Assembly (NCBI GenBank): GCA_002104985.1 | Contig: MCGO01000037.1 | Span: 62,001-126,000 of the forward strand | DNA length: 64,000 nt | Reading direction: 5' to 3' | Source of the DNA: Rhizoclosmatium globosum | Lineage: Eukaryota; Chytridiomycota; Chytridiomycetes; Chytridiales; Chytriomycetaceae | Part shown: positions 30,240 to 41,247 of the stretch, in pieces | Numbering within the stretch: position 1 is the first letter of the stretch | Layout of the letters: every line of letters starts with the position of its first letter | Translations under genes and position numbers: made by a program | Notes under the pieces: model-generated | What the model was told of the DNA's origin: nothing | Databases searched by the model: none | The model's input: the letters and a program-made list of their open reading frames with translations, nothing else

Positions 30240-30519
30240 TCCTGGAATCAAAACCTATATCAAAGAATATCTACACGAAACCGAGATAGCATCGATAAAA
30301 AAGATAATGTATTCCGCATTTCTAAGCGAGAAGGCTGCATTTAAATTTTTTTCGCCGTTGTTTTCCAATTTAAAAAAGTGCCACACATACAGAAAAGGAT
30401 CAGCAAAAAAAAAAAAACAGCAAGCGAGCCACCCGGGAATAAGTGCCTCCGATCCTTTCCCAAAATCACCCTTTCCATCAAATAGCCCCGAGTCTCCCCC
30501 AAAAAATCCTCAAAAAAAA

Positions 30520-32250
30520 ATGACTACAACCAACGAAACTACTGTGGACTCTGATGTACGGCTTGAGCAGCTCGGGTACAAGAGCGAGTTTAAGCGTGAG
30601 ATGGGGCTTCTTGCGAACATCGGGTTGTCGTTGACTGCCATTGGTAAGTGGCAAAGCAGTGGCAAACAATTTTAAACGTCCTCATGTGGACGCTAACCAA
30701 AACTGCAACAGGTGTGCTCACTGGAATGTCCTCTGCGTTTGGTGCTGGTCTATTCGCCGGTGGTCCGCTGGGTCTCTTCTGGGGTTGGAATATTGTCTCG
30801 ATATTCATGTTCTTGATTGCGCTTTCGCAAGCGGAGATTTGCTCTGCGTTCCCGACTATGGGTGGACTCTACTTTTGGACGTGTAAGCTTGTACCTGAGG
30901 AGTATGTGCCGTTTTGGGGGTATGTCACGGGGAATCTGTATGTCTGGTTAGTAAATTGGAATTTTTTTTTAGGGGTAGGGGTGATTTATGATTATCTGAC
31001 TCAAAGTTCATGAAGGGGTATGGTGTTTACAGGAACTGCTGGAAACATGGCGACTGCCCTTTTCATTGCCTCGCTTTACATGCTTGTAAACCCAGACGCT
31101 GGTCCACTAAAAAATGGCACTATTGTTGGAATCTGTATCTGTGTTAACATCGTAAATGGAACCCTCAACCACATTGGAATGCGTGCCATTGGTACAATCT
31201 CAAAGATCAACGTCTGGTTTACGTTGGTTGGTACAGTTGTCCTCGTTGCTACTCTGTTTGCTGCTTCTCCAGTCAAGAATCCAGCGTCCTTTGCGTTCTT
31301 TGACTTTGAAAATTACACAGGAAGTGATAATTCCGGGTTTGTGTTTATGCTTGGGTTTTTGCAGGCAGTGTATGCTTTGGAAGGGAGTGAGACGTCAGCA
31401 CAAGTGTCTGAGGAGGCTCAGAAGGCAGAGACAAATGGACCTATCGCGATTGTGAGTTGAATCCTTAATTCATCTTTTGTAATTACTCATCTTCATTCAG
31501 TACTCCTCAATTATCGGATCTTGGTTCGTTGGCGTCATCTACCTCATTGCTCTTCTCTTCAACGTCCAGTCCATTCCAAACATTGCGGGAACAAGTTTTC
31601 CAGTCCAAATTGTACAACTCTTCTACGATGCATGTGGCCAGAAACTCGCGATTCTCTGTGTCTGCATCCTCCTGTTTGCGCAATGGGCTGCCGCTTTAAC
31701 TGCTTTCACTGCAAGCTCTCGACTCTTTTTCGCACTTGCCAGAGACAACGCATTCCCATTCAAGGAGTTTTTCATGACGCTTTCCAAGGGTGGACGTGTT
31801 CCATATCGCGGGGTTTGGTTCAGTGTTGTGATTGCTTCATTGGTTCACTGCACGTATCTCGCGAATGCAATGTACTTCAACAGTATTATTTCATGTGCTG
31901 CTACTGGTGTCCTACTCTCCTACTCAATGCCCATGATTTGTCGTGTCATTTGGCCAGGCATTTTGAACGACTCTAACCGCGGACCGTTTTCGCTTGGGAA
32001 ATACAGTTATACTGTTAATCTTGCGGGAGCTGCGTTTTGTGTTGTCATGACTGTGTTCTTCGTCATGCCAACATCTTTCCCTGTTACATCTATGAATATG
32101 AATTACGCGATCGCTGGTATTGGATTGGTTTTGACGTTGGTGATTATCAGTTTCTTTGTTTGGGGGAAGGGGAGATTTGTTGGGCCTGTCAGAACTGTTG
32201 ATATCTCTGTCGATGATTTGGTGGATTTGGACAAAAAGGCGATTGCCTGA
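30520..32250 (+). CDS. Amino-acid/GABA-type permease (APC superfamily)
   Basis: Four exons, 30520..30643, 30712..30946, 31016..31451 and 31501..32250 (514 aa), with introns of 68, 69 and 49 bp. APC-family transporters of the UGA4/GABA-choline group move amino acids or amines across plasma or vacuolar membranes. Family marks: YKSEFKREMGLLANIGLS before TM1, then GMSSAFGAGLFAGGPLG. The conserved motif FPTMGGLYFW is followed by ALEGSETSAQVSEEAQKAE, equivalent to the E(x)4-A-SEE helix. RLFFALARDNAFPF is also present. About 12 hydrophobic segments are visible. The acceptor at 31015 was chosen on phase. The Ty3 element ends about 280 bp upstream, so it may influence this promoter. Confidence 0.92.
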
Positions 32251-32597
32251 TACATCTCCTTCTCTTTCTGGTTCTTTATTTCGCAGTGGTTCAATTAAAA
32301 TTCGTAGATTTGATTGGTTTTGATTCTCACACTGATGTCAACGCAACTCTCTCACATGATAGATAAAACAAGTTCGAATTCCTCGAATCGAGCTCACCGC
32401 AGCATTGCTCTGATGGCTTTCCGACTCACGAAATTTGGAAAATTTGTCAAACAGTTCTAAGCCCGGTGCCTCCCACCTCATTCAAAAGAAGCCAGCCTTC
32501 TACACCTCCCCTCATAAAATCTGTCATAAAACCACAGTAAGTGCAATCAACTACTGCCTAACTTTCCTGTGAATTGTGCTGACTCAAAACAATCTAG
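32251..32597 (+). promoter_or_regulatory. Intergenic region with a probable 5'-UTR intron (32537-32597)
   Basis: The stretch contains the 3' flank of the permease gene and the promoter of the UNC-93-like gene. A good donor (GTAAGT at 32537) and acceptor (CTAG at 32597) with a branch-like CTGAC lie directly before the ATG. This suggests a 61-bp leader intron whose acceptor abuts the start codon. Confidence 0.55.
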
Positions 32598-33988
32598 ATG
32601 GGCTTCTTCGACACACTCAACCAGGCCCGTACTCAAGTCTACGTTATCTCCTTCGTCTGTTTCCTCTGTCCAGGAATGTTCAACGCCTTGAACTCCCTTC
32701 CAACTGCTGGTCCATCTGCTCAGGAAGTCAAGGATAAGCAGAACGCTGCCTTGTACTTGTGTTTCGCCATCATGGGTCTCCTTGCTGGTGGTCTCAACAA
32801 CATTCTTGGACCACGCATTTTAGCTGCAATTGGTGGAACGGGTTACGCTATCTACGCTGCTGCTCAATACAATATCTTCAAGGCTCAGGGTGGTAACGAT
32901 TCCGCTCCAATTCCAGATTCCGCCAACACTTTCTCCATCTTCTCTGGTGCTTACATTGGTCTCTGTGCTGGTATGCTCTGGGCTGCGCAGGGTCAGATTT
33001 GTTTGACTTACCCAACTGAGTCTCAGAAGGGTACTTTCTTTGCTACTTTCTGGGTCATCTTCAACTTGGGAGCTGTACTCGGTAACACCATCTCTACTGC
33101 TCTTTCCTGGGGTGCCGGCTCTTCAGGAGTTGCCATGAACGACGCTATGTACTTGATCTTCATAGTCCTCATGGCCGGTGGTTCTATCGTCGCGTTCCTT
33201 ATCCAACCACCAGGCACTATCATTCGTGAAGACCAAACTCAGGTCGAGACCCCACCAACCAACGTCCTCCGTGAATTCGTCGAAGTCCTCAAGCTTTTCA
33301 CCAACCCAGCCATGTTGACCATTTTGATTCCATGTATGTCTTCCAACTGGTTCTACACCTACCAATTTGGTCCATTCGGTGACAACTTCTCTGGTCGTTC
33401 CAACGGTCTCAAGGCAATTTTCTATTGGTTGGCTCAAGCTGCTGGTGCCTGGGTTCTCGGTAACATGTTCTTGGACAACACCAAGTACTCCCGTACGACC
33501 CGTGCCTGGACTGGATGCTACATCATGATCGGTACTACCATCGCTTTCTTTGGAGGAGGTGCTGCGTTTCAGTACGCGTCTGATTCCAATGGATGGTTTA
33601 AGAAGGGTAACCACATTGACGCTGGTGACAACTTTGGTCAGTTTTTTGGTCCATTCATCTTGTACATCTGTTACGGTCTCTATGATGCTTTCTTCCAGGT
33701 CTACACCAACTACCTCATCGGTGCCATCTCCAACGACTCTGAGACTCTCTCTCGTTATGCTGGTTTCTACAAGGTACTCAATCGGGTGCCGGTGGTATCT
33801 CTTGGGCCTTGAACGGTTTCGTCTTTACCACTGATAAGGGTAACAAGTTATCTGCTACCACCCAGTTCTGGGTTATGGTTATTCCATGTGTCGTGTCTCT
33901 CTTTTTCTTTGCCATCTTCTGTAAGGTCTTTGTTAAGGACACCACTGATGATAGCGTTGAGCAAGGCTCTTCTATCAAGGCGCACTAA
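32598..33988 (+). pseudogene. UNC-93-like MFS transporter with an apparent 1-nt frameshift
   Basis: The frame from the ATG at 32598 encodes 392 codons of a fungal UNC-93/DUF895-type MFS protein (GMFNALNSLPTAGP, then YAIYAAAQYN, LWAAQGQICLTYP). It then breaks at 33774. The next frame continues the family sequence (QSGAGGISWALNG), through the last transmembrane helix (FWVMVIPCVVSLFFF), to a stop at 33988, 71 codons later. One base is missing in the AAGGTACTC context. Alternatively 33774-33838 has GT..AG ends and would be a 65-bp, phase-0 intron. But that segment reads as conserved coding sequence in the shifted frame, so a real or sequencing frameshift is more likely. Strong codon bias suggests that the gene is, or recently was, highly expressed. 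Confidence 0.7.
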
Positions 33989-34454
33989 AAACAGTTTGCC
34001 TGGCTCTTGATTTTGTATGTCTATGTTAGAAATCTTATGTTCCAAATAAATTACTCTGGAATATCACCTGTTGCTTGCAATTGATGCCTTAATGCAGATC
34101 TTGAGGCGTTCAAATTGTTAATGAAATGTGACAACATCAAAGTTGGTAAAATAAAACCTCGCTTATACCATTTCTCGTACACATCCCAGCTGTTTCTCTT
34201 CTATGGTAACTGAGAGGTTGAATAAACTCAATACCAAACAAACAACTAATTGGTATTTCTTAAATTTTCTTCGGATCTATTTTGATTGGGTTCGAATGAT
34301 CCGGAATTTGAAAATTCATTAAGCCACCCTGACGGCGTGCGAAATGCGCGATGTAATGACAGAATTTCAAATCTTCGAATTTGATTTCAGATCGGAAAAG
34401 ACAGTATAAAGACTTCCCCTCCGCCCAACCTTTCTTAGAAATACAAAACTATCA
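33989..34454 (+). promoter_or_regulatory. Upstream region of the fasciclin gene, with TATA box near 34405
   Basis: A 466-bp intergenic stretch. TATAAAG at about 34405-34411 lies 50 bp before the ATG at 34455 and fits a core promoter of a strongly expressed gene. Nothing else was recognised. Confidence 0.55.
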
Positions 34455-35423
34455 ATGAAGTTCCTTGCCTCCGCCCTCCTCGCCTCTGTCGTCTCTGCCG
34501 CCAGTCTCATTGACACTTTGACCACCGCAAAGGCCAACACCTTGATCGCTTTGGTCAAGACTGCACCAGCTGTGCTCTCTGCCGTTCCAACCTTCAACGG
34601 AACTCTCTTTGCACCAACTGATGACGCTTTGGCTGCTGTTGTCAAGGCTGGTTTCAACGCGTCTGACATTACAGCCCTCACCAACGTTTTGACCTACCAC
34701 CTTTCTGCTACCGCCTTCTCCGGAGCTTCTTTCGACGGAACCGGATTCCTCACTACCGTTCAGGGTAACGAGGTCAAGGCTTCCGGCTCCTCTGCCAAGG
34801 GAATCAAAGTTTCCTCCGCCTTTGGAACTCCTGACGCCAACGTCGTCAAGACTTACCCATACGACGGAGGATTCGTTCACGTTGTTGACCAGGTTCTCAT
34901 CCCACCATCCAACGTTGTTGCCACTGCTAAGGCTGCCAACCTCACTTCCCTCGTGAACGCGATTGTGACTGCCGGACTTGCTGACACTGTCTCCAAGTTG
35001 TCTGGAGTTACTATCCTTGCCCCAACTAACGCTGCCTTCGACGCGATCGCTGATGTTGCAAAGACTCTAACTGTCGAACAGTTGAAGCAAGTCTTGTTGC
35101 TCCACGTCCTGCCAGGAAACATTCACTCTACTGACATTGTCAAGGCCAAGAGTATTCCAGCTGCTGCCACCAGTGCCACTGGTCAAACTTTGAACGTTAC
35201 TTTCGACGGAACCAACGTTTTGGCTTCTGGTGCTGGTAACAAGGCTGCTGCTAAGGTTCTTGTTGCCGATGTCCTTGCTGACAAGGTCCTCGTTCACGTC
35301 ATTGACACTGTCTTGTTGCCTGGTGCTGCCCCAGCCTACGCGACCACTGGCCTCAAAGTTGGTTCTGCCTCTGGTGCAGCTCTTGGAGTTGCCAGCGCCT
35401 TGGTTGCCGCTTTGGTCATGTAA
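34455..35423 (+). CDS. Secreted fasciclin (FAS1) protein with two domains
   Basis: Single exon, 322 aa. Signal peptide MKFLASALLASVVSA, then two FAS1 domains (~18-155 and ~158-290). Each has the FAS1 H1/H2 boxes: TLFAPTDDAL and FVHVVDQVL in the first, TILAPTNAAFDAI, LLLHVLPGNI and VHVIDTVL in the second. FAS1 domains mediate adhesion and cell-surface contacts. The C-terminal Ala/Ser/Gly spacer and hydrophobic end (ALGVASALVAALVM) look like a GPI signal. Codon use is strongly biased, implying high expression, in line with the TATA box upstream. Substrate or partner is unknown. Confidence 0.93.
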   Translation: MKFLASALLASVVSAASLIDTLTTAKANTLIALVKTAPAVLSAVPTFNGTLFAPTDDALAAVVKAGFNASDITALTNVLTYHLSATAFSGASFDGTGFLTTVQGNEVKASGSSAKGIKVSSAFGTPDANVVKTYPYDGGFVHVVDQVLIPPSNVVATAKAANLTSLVNAIVTAGLADTVSKLSGVTILAPTNAAFDAIADVAKTLTVEQLKQVLLLHVLPGNIHSTDIVKAKSIPAAATSATGQTLNVTFDGTNVLASGAGNKAAAKVLVADVLADKVLVHVIDTVLLPGAAPAYATTGLKVGSASGAALGVASALVAALVM

Positions 35424-35531
35424 ACCAAACTGTTTGTATAGATATTCGTTTTCGTTTCAATAAATTTGTACTTTCTGGTCAATTCTGAATTTAATCTCAT
35501 CAAGAGTTGTAAGAAATTCAAAAGATCAAGG

Positions 35532-35603
35532 GGCCTTATGGTCTAGTAGTATGATTCTCGCTTTGGGTGCGAGAGGTCCCGGGTTCAATTCCCGGTGAGG
35601 CCC
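35532..35603 (+). tRNA. tRNA-Pro (anticodon UGG)
   Basis: A 72-nt cloverleaf. The acceptor stem is GGCCTTA paired with TGAGGCC (one G-T pair). The anticodon loop TTTGGGT, flanked by CTCGC/GCGAG, gives anticodon TGG. The T arm is CCGGG-TTCAATT-CCCGG. A T run follows at 35604 (Pol III terminator). No intron. A second near-identical copy lies at 62693-62764 on the minus strand. Confidence 0.93.
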
Positions 35604-35766
35604 TTTTGCGCTTTTTTCCTTTATATTTACACAAAGCCAGGCCACCACGGGAAGAAGCCGACAGAATTGCGCTATTTTGAACAAGAAGTGAGGTCTGCGA
35701 TTGATTTGTGTCGATTTGGAGTTCCCTTTTTCAGACGATGAAAAACAAACCAAATAAGAAAAGAAA

Positions 35767-36109
35767 ATGCTCTTCTACTCGTTCTTCAAAACACTTGTTG
35801 GGCAGCCAGTCGTTGTTGAGCTCAAGAATGATCTGAGCATTCAAGGCATTCTTGTGTCTGTGGACCAGTTCCTCAACATTAAGCTTGATGATATCCGAGT
35901 GACCGACGAGAAGCGGTTTCCTCACATGGTTTGTGCACTATCTTCTTGCCCAACCAACCAACGAACTAAGTCGCCGTTCTTGCTAGATGAGTGTCAAGAA
36001 CTGTTTCATCCGAGGCTCAGTCGTGCGCTATGTCCAGCTTCCAGCCGCCGCAGTTGACACGGCCCTGCTTCAGGATGCAACTCGTAGGGAGAACGCTGCG
36101 GAGAAATGA
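35767..36109 (+). CDS. LSM2: U6 snRNA-associated Sm-like protein LSm2
   Basis: Two exons, 35767..35928 and 35987..36109 (58-bp intron); 94 aa, the normal length. LSm2 is part of the LSm1-7 (mRNA decay) and LSm2-8 (U6 snRNA) rings. Both Sm motifs are present: Sm1 LVGQPVVVELKNDLSIQGIL with DQFLNIKLDDI, and Sm2 IRGSVVRYVQLP. The N-terminus MLFYSFFKTLVG is nearly invariant in the family. Confidence 0.97.
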
Positions 36110-36315
36110 TAACCTTTTAATTCTACTTCTGGATACCTTCTACATGTTGCTCAACGGGACACCGTACTACTGATGAATAAACCATGTGTACATTCTGCAC
36201 CTCCCAACGCTTCTCGATGGACTCCAAATAGTCACAGTTTCTGCATACTACAGATTACAGCAAACTCTAGTGTATGTTTATTGGAAGCGGGGATGAAACT
36301 CAATCTTGACTGCGC
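36110..36315. other. Convergent 3' intergenic region
   Basis: 206 bp between the LSM2 stop and the stop of the Tctex light-chain gene on the other strand. Only 3' flanks are seen. Confidence 0.4.
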
Positions 36316-37061
36316 TCATTCAAAGTAACACCCAAACACAATCGCAACAGCAAACAAATGCGCCTAAAAGAGATTGGAAGCTTAATATCTGTTGGAGATG
36401 GGTTGGTTGATGGGACTTACGTTTCTGAAGGAAGCTGATGTGTATGTGTCCGTTGTAGTGTCCCACAGTGAACGTGACGCTACACGAATTCCCTGTCCTT
36501 TGAACTCCCCAATCGTTACATCTACAACAATCTTGTATCGTTCGTATTCCAGTTCTGTTCGTTTGTCCGGTTAGCTACAACTGTATCCAGAAGGAAATTC
36601 CCACTCAACTCTTCACTGCAGCCAAAATCTCATTCCCGATCTTTGCTGAGAGAACAGGTACCTTCTCGGGGTCATACTTGGCCTTTTTGAGTGTATTTTG
36701 CAGAATCTCGTCTACGATTTTCTTCACAGGTGCGCTTTGAAACCTGTTATTATCCGTAGAAAGTAAGGTTACTTTTGTTGTAAACAATCAGAGTTGGGAG
36801 GTCCAAATCCTGAACGTCTGACACGACAGTCTGACACGACACATACTTGCGGTCTGGTTTCATCTTATACGTGTTTTCATATACAAGCGCGTTCGACGGT
36901 GGAGCTGACTCGGGTGGAGGTGGGGCGGCAGCAGCAGCGGCTGGAGCAGGTGGGAATGGGTCGTTTCCTTGAGATCCTCCACTCTTCAGATCCATCCGTG
37001 ACTCTTTCGCAGTTGATGCTGACATTGGAGCGCCTTCAGCAGATCCCCCGCGGTCAGACAT
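36316..37061 (-). CDS. DYNLT2B: Tctex-type dynein light chain, DYNLT2B (TCTEX1D2)-like
   Basis: Four minus-strand exons, 37061..36847, 36743..36610, 36554..36421 and 36363..36316; introns 103, 55 and 57 bp; 176 aa. DYNLT2B is a light chain of cytoplasmic dynein-2, the intraflagellar transport motor, and of some axonemal dyneins. The Tctex fold is clear from ~57 on: NTYKMKPDRKFQ, VKKIVDEILQNTL, then YERYKIVVDVTIGEFKGQGI, RSLWDTTTDTY and the C-terminal strand LFAVAIVFGCYFE. The N-terminal ~55 residues are Ala/Pro-rich and disordered. Presence of this gene argues for a flagellated life stage. Confidence 0.88.
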
Positions 37062-37396
37062 ATTGGTAAATTGGTGGGTTGGATAGGGAGTTTTCTGATG
37101 GAAGAATTGTCACTCCTACAGGAACACTTTTAAAAGCGGAGCCTGAAAAGACCAGGACAGGAAAACAAAAGTCAAAATAAATAGAGTAACTACAAGCATT
37201 AAGCAGTTTAAATGGTAAAGATGTAATTGTTGGTAAATCTGTTTTTGGTTTGGTTCACACAATGGAACAAAAGGAAGCTTCATTTTCATTCGCACGCAAG
37301 GCTTCACTCCTCTTCATTGAACAATATACCTTTCTTTCATCGCGTTAGAAGAGTCAGCCGAAACACACACGATCCTGCTGGCTTACATCACCAACT
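37062..37396. promoter_or_regulatory. Divergent promoter region, light chain / RasGEF
   Basis: 335 bp between the two divergent start codons. AT-rich, with no ORF or recognised element. Confidence 0.4.
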
Positions 37397-40339
37397 ATGT
37401 CGCTTTCGGAGTCAATAAAGAGGTAAGCGCTTTTCATTTGTTTCCCAGGCGAGTCTTACCCTTACATATCAATCCCAACTGTCTTGTGTTCTTCAGCCCC
37501 CAACAAAAGGTGACCAACGTCCTTAAAACTGCCGACCAACAACTCTATCTCCGCGTGCATATCTCCGATGCAGGATCCACAGTGATTCCTGTCTCCGAAT
37601 CCATGACTCTGACCGAAATCCTCCTCGCTGTTTGCTTGAAACGCGGTCTACCTGCTTCAACCCTCAAACTCTCTGTCGTCTACAAAACCGGTACCGAAGA
37701 AAGTGAAGTTGATCAGTCGCGGACATTTGGGGACTTTAAAAACGTGGATTACATCAAGATTATAAACAAAAGTACAAGTAAATACTTGACTGAGAGTATC
37801 TTGAACTTGAGTGGGTGTAATATTGGATCAATGGAAAGTGTGAACGTGTTGGCAAAGGGGAAAAGTAAGGAAGACATTCGGTCGGGAATGTTTCCAAAGA
37901 CAAGAAGTGCGTTTACTACATCGTCGGGGCAGGGAAGTCAAGATGAAAGGGGGACGAGCAGTCCATCATTACTAAAGAAAATCGGAATCGCTGCCGTGGA
38001 AATCTTTGGACAAGTTGAAGTCAAAGAGCCTTCTCAAGATGGAAGTGATGTATCTGAAACTAAACTTTACCAACAACGAATGTCGAATGGGTCTGCATCA
38101 ATCTCATCTGGTGGCTTGGATTCCGACCGTCGCTTATCTTTAGCCCAAACCCAATCTCAACTGAGCCAACCTCAAAATCAATCGTTTTATTTGGCATCCC
38201 GTAAGTCATCGTTCGTGAATATCACTCCACAGCAAAGTGCTATTTCCTTCAATGCAACGTTGGACAAACTCGAACGAGACAGTAATACACCGTAAGTTAA
38301 TTCATTTTGCCATATCTCTATATTTAATACAGCCGATTACAGAAAACCTGACTTCCTTACAAAAGAAGGTGCAACACTCAAACAGCTTGCTGTTCGAGTG
38401 AACCGGTCCCGAGCAAACACCGACGGTATCCAGGAAGTCCATAAACGCGGAAGTATCGACAGCAACTTCATCCTTGCGGACGACAAACCTGACAAACAAT
38501 ACGTCAACCTGATTGTAACGCTTCCCAACTTCCGTAGCGTCACTATCCGTGCACCCACAGACCTTCCCATGGACGCCATTTTGAATTTCGTTTGTTCAAA
38601 GCACGGTGTTGATTTTGAAACACATACATTTCATCGTAATGATGGAAAGGAGATTGTTGTTGAGATGGATAGGACTCTGGGGTATGTCGCGCAGGAGCTT
38701 AAGATTGAGGAGGTGTTTATTGTTCCTGAGGATAAGATATATCGGTCTACGTATCTTAGCGAAGACGGAAATGATGTTATGATGTTGCAGACGATTCAAG
38801 GACGGTGAGTCAGCGGTTGGGAAGGGTTTACTTTGCTTACTAAATTTTGCACAATAGACTGCAAGTCATGGCTGGAACTCCACAGAAGCTTATTGCTCGT
38901 TTAACAGATGAGGAGGGAAAGAGTGAGTAAAAGAGTAGCGTTGTTTGAAATGGATCTCACTACCGAACACAGATGACCATGACTTCATTGAGACTTTCTT
39001 ACTGACGTTTCGGTACTTTATGCCAGCTGATGAGTGTTTCAGACATGTTGTGTCAAGATATAACTGTGTTCCACCCAACAATCCAACTGAAGACGACTTG
39101 GCTTTTTACAACAAAATGAAACTACCCATCCAGCAATGGTATGAGGATTATTAATTCAGTTTAAGTTGTCTCAATTATCACTTTGCAGCGTCGCAAGTAT
39201 ACTGGAAGTATGGGCTGCGGGTCATTGGCACGATTTCGCCCTCAGTTCCGAATTGAAAGCAAACTTGATCCAAATGGCACAAGAATTCATGTACAACGAT
39301 GACATTAGCATTCGATCACATACCCCAAGGCTACTGGATATCATCGAGAAACAGGTTTGTTTAACCCAACAGTCACCACCACCAGTACTCATTCAAATCC
39401 AACTAGACACATAAGTACGAAGAAATGTACTCATACTACAAAATGGTGGAACGCAAAGGAAAAGTCCTTGAAAGCATGCTCCTCGAACTCTCCCCAGAAA
39501 TCTTGAGCCATCAAATATGTATCCACAACTTCAAACTGTTTCGAAACATCCATCCAATCGAGTTTCTGCATCAAATATGGGGCAGTGATCGTGAAATGAC
39601 CCCGTACCTCAACTTCTTTATTGATCGGTTTGATAAGGAAAGTTATTGGGTTGCGACAGAAATTGTGATGCAGAAGGATTTGAAGAAGAGGGTGAACGTA
39701 TTGAAGACGTTTATTCTGACAACAAAGGTGATATCGGCTTTGCGTTACAAGGAACCCAAAATTGATGTTAAAAAAAATGACAGGCTTGCCAAGAAGCCAA
39801 TAACTTCTTTTCACTCTTTTCTTTCATGTCTGGACTTGGATTATCACCTGTATCGCGATTGAAGAAGACATGGGAAGTAAGTTAATCGACTTGGAAAAAA
39901 AGGCTTGATTCTGATCATTCAACAAGGCACTTCCTGATAAAGCAAAGCAAGTCTATGAGGAGCTGGAAAAGATTATTGATCCATCAAGAAATATGAAAAA
40001 CTATAGAGACTTGTTGGCGAAAGCTGTGCCTCCGATTGTTCCGTTTTTACGTGAGACAGTTCCCCTATTTTTGTAATCATTACTGATAGACAATACCCAG
40101 CAATCTATTTGAAGGATTTAACATTCATGAATGATGGAAACTCAAAAATGGTGGAAGGAATGATCAACTTTGAAAAGCTCCGAATGATGGGAAACCGAGT
40201 CAAGGACATTGTATCCCTCGTAGCTGTGGAATACAAAGGGGCGGCTATGCCACATATTCAAAACTACATTGCGAAACCGCCTGTTGAAAAGAATATGGCC
40301 AAGTTGAAGGAAATGTCACTTGAATGTGAAAAGCCGTGA
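37397..40339 (+). CDS. Ras-family guanine nucleotide exchange factor with two Ras-binding-like domains
   Basis: Ten exons: 37397..37422, 37497..38291, 38343..38804, 38858..38922, 38973..39138, 39189..39354, 39416..39727, 39784..39876, 39927..40050, 40101..40339; 815 aa. A ubiquitin-like RBD is seen at ~18-95 (LYLRVHISDAGSTVIPV), then a Ser-rich linker. A second RBD-like domain lies at ~328-405 (YVNLIVTLPNFRSVTIR). The REM/RasGEF-N module follows at ~430-560 (AGTPQKLIARLTDEE, DFIETFLLTFRYFM). The catalytic CDC25 domain at ~590-810 contains IHNFKLFRNIHPIEFLHQIWG, NNFFSLFSFMSGLGLSPVSRLKKTW and PIYLKDLTFMNDGN. It should load GTP onto a Ras or Rap GTPase. The double RBD suggests feedback by active GTPase. 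Introns are 50-74 bp. Confidence 0.9.
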
Positions 40340-41247
40340 TGCGGCTGAGGATTGTGGGATTTGGGGAGGAGTTTATATTTGTCTTTATTTAGCATGAAAA
40401 TAAAAGCCTGTTGGTACCGCGTTGCAGAGGCCCAGACTCAAGTGGAGAGGGTGAATTCACAACACTGCATTGCATCTACAGACAATTTATGCCGAACAGA
40501 AGCTCACGGGACTACTGACTCAGACGCAGAACAATAATGTCAACAACTTAACCCCTGTTATGGCTCTTTGACAGAAGTGGTGCATAGAGTGGGCAATCAC
40601 CCAACGACCACCCAACCTAACTCCATCAAAACTGCAACAGGGAAGGTCGTACCCGGATTCGAACCGGGGTTACTGGTATCAAAAACCAGGGGTATTGTTG
40701 GAGGGAACGAAATCCGTAGGGGGGGAACAATGGGGAGGATTGGAAAATTTTCGCACAGGATTGCAACCTCACCATCACGCTGTCACCGCCCCAAATCAAG
40801 TGCGGGAGCAATGGAAGATGTCGAGCAGATGTTTGGGGATGTAATAGAAGCGATGGGAGGTGGTGGGAGGGAGAGGTGGATGGATGTTGGTTTGACTGAA
40901 TCCCACAAGGTTTCCTGTCGACACACAGTTGCCCTCCTGGGTCCAAATGGCACGAGTGATCCGCCATCAAACTGGAAATGGTATGTAGGAGGAGTTTGGA
41001 GGGAACCGGGGGCTTTGGAGCGACGGATCGTGATGGAAACACTGGCGCACACGATCCCGCCAGAACAGTCGCACAGCTAACTTCCATTGCTCTGATATAG
41101 ACACTCTCATGAGTGTTTTATCGTACAGTGAACTGCTCGGTCGTTGATCTCTATATCGCTCGCAGTATACTCGCTGGTCGCAAGTCCTCACCATTTTGTA
41201 AAACAAAACAAAACAAATAAAAGCAAATGAATTGGAAATGGACTTTA
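40340..41247. other. Intergenic region with a tRNA-Gln fragment
   Basis: 908 bp between convergent genes. AATAAAAG near 40399 could be the RasGEF polyadenylation signal. Apart from the tRNA-like fragment at 40644-40692 and G/A-rich and C-rich low-complexity patches near 40720 and 40860, I see nothing. Confidence 0.45.
40644..40692 (-). pseudogene. 3' half of a tRNA-Gln (UUG)
   Basis: On the minus strand: an intact anticodon arm CTGGT-TTTTGAT-ACCAG (anticodon TTG), a variable loop, a T arm CCCGG-TTCGAAT-CCGGG and the acceptor 3' strand TACGACC. The matching 5' acceptor strand GGTCGTA and the D arm are absent upstream, where unrelated C/T-rich sequence occurs. It is probably a truncated pseudogene. 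Confidence 0.6.

Noticed and set aside
30947..31015. Alternative acceptor near 31006 in the permease intron
   Set aside because: It gives an immediate stop in frame. The acceptor at 31015 restores the conserved permease sequence.
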